DNA of 64,000 nt from Epiperipatus broadwayi (Eukaryota; Onychophora; Udeonychophora; Euonychophora; Peripatidae). The stretch spans positions 374,001 to 438,000 of the forward strand of contig JAQFVV010000112.1 in the NCBI GenBank assembly GCA_028023455.1. Reading direction: 5' to 3'. Position numbers and translations under genes: made by a program. How positions within the stretch are numbered: the first letter of the stretch is position 1; each line of letters begins with the position of its first letter. Shown one piece after another: positions 60,141-64,000 of the stretch. The notes beneath the pieces were generated by a model that had not been told where the DNA came from, searched no databases, and was given only the letters and a program-made list of their open reading frames with translations.

Positions 60141-61404
60141 AAGTAATATGGTATTAATATCTATAAATATATTATCAAAATTGTTTCTTAGTCAAGAAAA
60201 GGAAAAGGAAATATGCTCTTTTATCATCTTTGGAGCTTGTTCTAATTATTTATTCAGCATGGTGTTGTTGTCTCTGTGCAATCAGATATACCAAATTGTG
60301 CATCACAAGCATTGGTTGTAAGTACAAGTAGAGCATCCATTATTTTCACCTGTACTTCACCTTCAAGTGATGCTAATCTATTTGACTTTGGAGATAGTTA
60401 ACATTTACGTGCTGGATATATTTCTATAACTCATTATTAAGAACTGTTCAAAAATGAATGTTATCAAAATTAGATCTTTTAGACAGCAATCCAGCCATAT
60501 GTGAGGTAGATTATTTTTAGGTCCCTTTTTCTATGATTTTCCACATTTAGAAATGAGGTCAGAAGAATTCCTAAAAAAATATGATCCAAATATATTTTCT
60601 GACTTGAATCTCATGTCTCAAAACTATTCCCCATGTCACATTATCAATTGAACTGCATCATGAAAAATAACTAAGGGTTTTACACCTTCTATGCATATTC
60701 CTATCATTGGTTTTTATTCCTATGGGCTTTGATTACTTATATATTATCATGAAAGCAAAAAAATATAGGATGTACAATTTCTGAGCATATAATTAAAAGA
60801 TAGGAATGTGGTTGCCCAAACCCAGAGTACAGAGAGATGGCTTATGCTATGAGAAGTTGCTCTATATTGGATTAAATGACCAAGAATTATTATGGGGGGG
60901 GGGGATAAAATGGAAAGTAATTACAAAATAGTCATAGAAGAAGCAGAGTCAGTGCTTAACCATCACTGAACCAACATCCAAGATAGCAGAAAATATTTCC
61001 AAAATGTTTTTTAAAGCCAGTGCTTTGGCACCCATCTAGTCAATACTAATATCTTTGAACCCTTATCTTTCATTTCCATCTACATACTAATATTGAAGGC
61101 CATCTGGATTGCTATTTACCAGCTCATCTGAAAAAAAATATTAAGCTCATTTAAAAAATCAGCTATCTGAAAATTCCCTAACTCCATTTGGATTAAACTT
61201 TAGGCAATAGCCATGACAGGTACACAATAACAATGAATTAGAAAAAAGTAAACATTACAAATGAAAATGTAATGGGTGAAATTTATCTTAGAATTAAATA
61301 TGAACTGAGTATGTTAGGCCAAATTAACTTATTATTAGAAAGAAAATATCTTCTTGAAAAGAAAGCTTTTTACTAAATATATTTCACCAGTTATTACTTG
61401 TAGA

Positions 61405-61995
61405 TCTGAGAGTTGATGCTTAGCTCAACGCAATACAAAAATTGCAAGCCATACTGTGGTTTATGGAGAGCTGTATGTTGGGATTAATGAGTAGGGTTTA
61501 TATGTATAATTAATGGATGACTGAACAAATAGGTATTACTGACATTATGGACAGAATTAAAATTCTGAAATAGAACAGGACAGAAATTGTTGATAAAAAA
61601 GATGACAAAAGATATACAATTAAAGTGCTAAGCTGAACTTCAAATGATTATACATTACCTAAAAAAGATCTTCATGGGGAGGTTGAATGTACTAAGAGAA
61701 TGTCTTGCTATAAATATGAGAGACTTGATGCTTAATTAAAAGAGCAATGCAAAAACTATAGACCACATAGTATGAAGAGATTTATTTTGGGATTAAGATA
61801 AGAAGAATGAAATGCAAAATACATTAATAAGAGAATGAAGAGATATTATTGACATTATGAAAAAAAAAAAAAAATAGAGGTTGAAACGTATTGTATGGAT
61901 ATGAATTAAATGATAAAAGATATACAATTGAAATCTTAAACTAAATCCCAAAAGATTGTAAAAAACCTAGAAAAAGATCTTATGAGAGATGATGG
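61405..61995 (+). repeat. ~310-bp diverged tandem, once coding-like
   Basis: Matching blocks in order: GATGCTTA..GCAATRCAAAAA (61411/61727), TTGACATTATG (61533/61851), GATAAAAGATATACAATT (61604/61911) and AAAAAGATCTTMATG (61662/61971). Translation of both units gives a similar 'K.YTI.VL...P' and 'L.KDL' pattern across stops. Possibly duplicated remnants of a transposon protein; family not recognised. Confidence 0.4.
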
Positions 61996-61999
61996 ATAA

Positions 62000-64000
62000 G
62001 GGCATTTGTTGAAATAATGTGGGGAAAAGAAGTAATGACTAAAGAAAACTGTGTTAAACTCAGAAGTTGAAAATAATGGTGATGTCTGTATGATGCACAA
62101 AATTGATTGATAGATTGGGTTCTTATGATGCTTAATTCTGTCAACTACATGTTGATGAGTTTTATATTTTCAAATATCACAGCAACTAATTAAAACAAAT
62201 TGAGATATAGTAATATTTATAATTAATGGGATGTCATGGGATTATTTAAAATTGTATGATTTACACTTATACCACCAAGTAATTTAAATAACTATATACA
62301 GATGACTTAACTAGCACCCTATAATCTTTTTGTACTGGCTTTTAAATTTATACTTATGGTTGATGGAGAGCAATATTAGATGATGTAACTGACATTCAAA
62401 TGTTCTTTTATCTTGATCACAGTATCAAAAGACATATATCATAGCTCTCCATTTAAATAGAGGTGCAGTAATTATGAAGTAGGCTATTATGATTAAACAA
62501 TTTATACTTAATCATTTTCAACATGTATCTTTCTATGGTTTGTCCAGAAGTAGAATAATAGACTTAGAGATTTCTCTGTATCGAAATTTAATCTTTCACT
62601 TTCAGTGTTCAAATATAGGTTTTCAATATTAAGCCAACTTGCCTATATAGTCATATATATCTGAAACCAGTTCAGTATCCATATATTATGGCACCCTTAA
62701 TTTTTTTTAACAACTGTATTGCTAAAACAGCAATTGCTGGAGTCATATGATAGTCTTTATATTTTATTGGGTTATTTCTTGTCTCTTTGATATAATTTAC
62801 ATTAATCGTCATAATCATCCAAACAGTAAATTAATCTCACCCTATCTCCCTTTCTTGCATTCTATCAAATACTTATAGCTAATTGATTGACTTCTATTTA
62901 AGTATTTCAGTATTTAGATCTATATTATCAACTTTTATGAGTTACTTACATCATTAATGCACACCTAAATTTGTAATATATGGTTCTCTAGAAATGTAAC
63001 TATGCTAGTGATAGAGAAATAATTTGAAGAAGAATATTAAATTTTGCATTACTGCTAGACTAAATAATCTTTAATATATATTTTATATAATTTTTTTTAA
63101 CTTAAAGCTATTGAATCTTATTTCCAATTGAGAAAAGTTATTTTCCCCCGGATTAATTAAATAAATCTGTGGTGTTTTCCCTTTTATTATATCGCTCGAA
63201 CGACACTTAACTAAGTTTTAGCATTATAAATTATTCTCCGAAACATAGACAATTTACAAATTCATTCTATAGTTGAATTTGAACAAAATAAAATTTACTT
63301 TTGATTAATCAATAAATATATAATTTTTTTATGCTATGAAACTTTTTTAATAACTTCTCCCATTCTCTTTCTATTAATTAATTTTTACGAATTGTTGATT
63401 CACGTGGCATGCGAATCTGATCTATCAAAAGAGAATAAAGTGGTATTTTAAAGAAATTAATAATTTATTTTTTGAAGATTGAAGTCTTTTTCTTTAATTA
63501 AAGAAAAAAAATTTAATGTCTCAAACTTAATATTTTTTCACTTTTGTAAGAACAATTTCAATTTCGGTAATGATGGTGAAAAATCTTTTTAAAAAACAAA
63601 TAATAGTAAAGGGGTGAGGTATAAGTGAAAGTTTTTTTAATATTTTAAAAAATAAAAAAAACATTATTATTTTTTTCGTTTAATTTTAAAAGAATAATGA
63701 CAGAACATTTGTAAGACCACAAATTCACTAATTAATAATAAAGTGGTTTACACTGTTCATTAAATGAAGGTGAGAGATATGTGTTAATAGGAAAGTTTGA
63801 TTGTTCTTAAGTTGGGTTGTTCCTACTTTAATAAAAAATCTTATTTTTAAAAAAATGCTATTTAGCAGTGAGCAGACAATATATTTTTTATATTACTTTG
63901 ACATTACAAATTATGCTGTATATATAAAATAAAAGGAGACAGCTTTTATATAGTCTTCCATAAGTCAAAGGTCTCTACATCAATCACTTGGCATACAGGT
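62000..64000. other. No gene seen
   Basis: AT-rich DNA with no recognisable frame, RNA gene or structured repeat. Confidence 0.5.

Overview
The window is AT-rich, intron-style eukaryotic DNA with no operons, no ribosome binding sites and no long intact host gene. Its contents are decayed retroelements, foldback and palindromic elements, tRNA-derived SINE relics, minisatellites and (TA)n tracts. Penelope-like elements (PLEs) with GIY-YIG endonucleases, several APE-type LINEs and abundant tRNA-like SINEs in very AT-rich DNA fit an invertebrate animal. A mollusc, perhaps a cephalopod, is my best guess; this is inference, not proof.

Layout. 1-6.1 kb: a nest of broken PLEs. PLE-B is present as a minus copy and a plus copy head to head. 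A second family (PLE-A) is inserted in the minus copy, and another GIY-YIG fragment follows. 6.4-9 kb: diverged tandem repeats. 9.9-14.5 kb: an unexplained GC-richer stretch with a possible TIR-bounded unit, an LTR-like segment and two possible host exons, the better one on the minus strand at 14.1-14.5 kb. 15-26 kb: repeats, including a 335-bp array flanked by an 11-bp direct repeat and a ~33-bp minisatellite. 26-29 kb: two palindromic MITEs, a PLE tail, and a 478-bp direct repeat in which each unit carries a type I hammerhead ribozyme (HHR). 29.7-33.3 kb: a 3.6-kb foldback element with ~1.8-kb arms. 35-42 kb: a ~6.2-kb LINE (ORF1 with zinc knuckles, APE endonuclease, RT, C-terminal zinc motif) inserted into an older LINE with a 16-bp target duplication. 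43.8-47.5 kb: two tandem pieces of another LINE. 51.9-52.9 kb: a possible hAT-type nonautonomous element. 54.0-56.4 kb: two almost identical PLE-C copies head to head, each ending in an HHR whose core contains the ORF stop codon. 56.4-64 kb: repeats and unassigned DNA.

The most interesting system is the 27.8-28.7 kb repeat. Tandem units, one HHR per unit with a short palindromic helix III, and a PLE tail next door match the 'retrozyme' type of small circular-RNA retroelement. The units also carry a tRNA-like B-box, which I have not seen described for retrozymes. The PLE-C copies at 54-56 kb carry the same HHR architecture and could represent the kind of enzyme source that mobilises such units. 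All functional links are inferred from sequence; nothing here shows activity.
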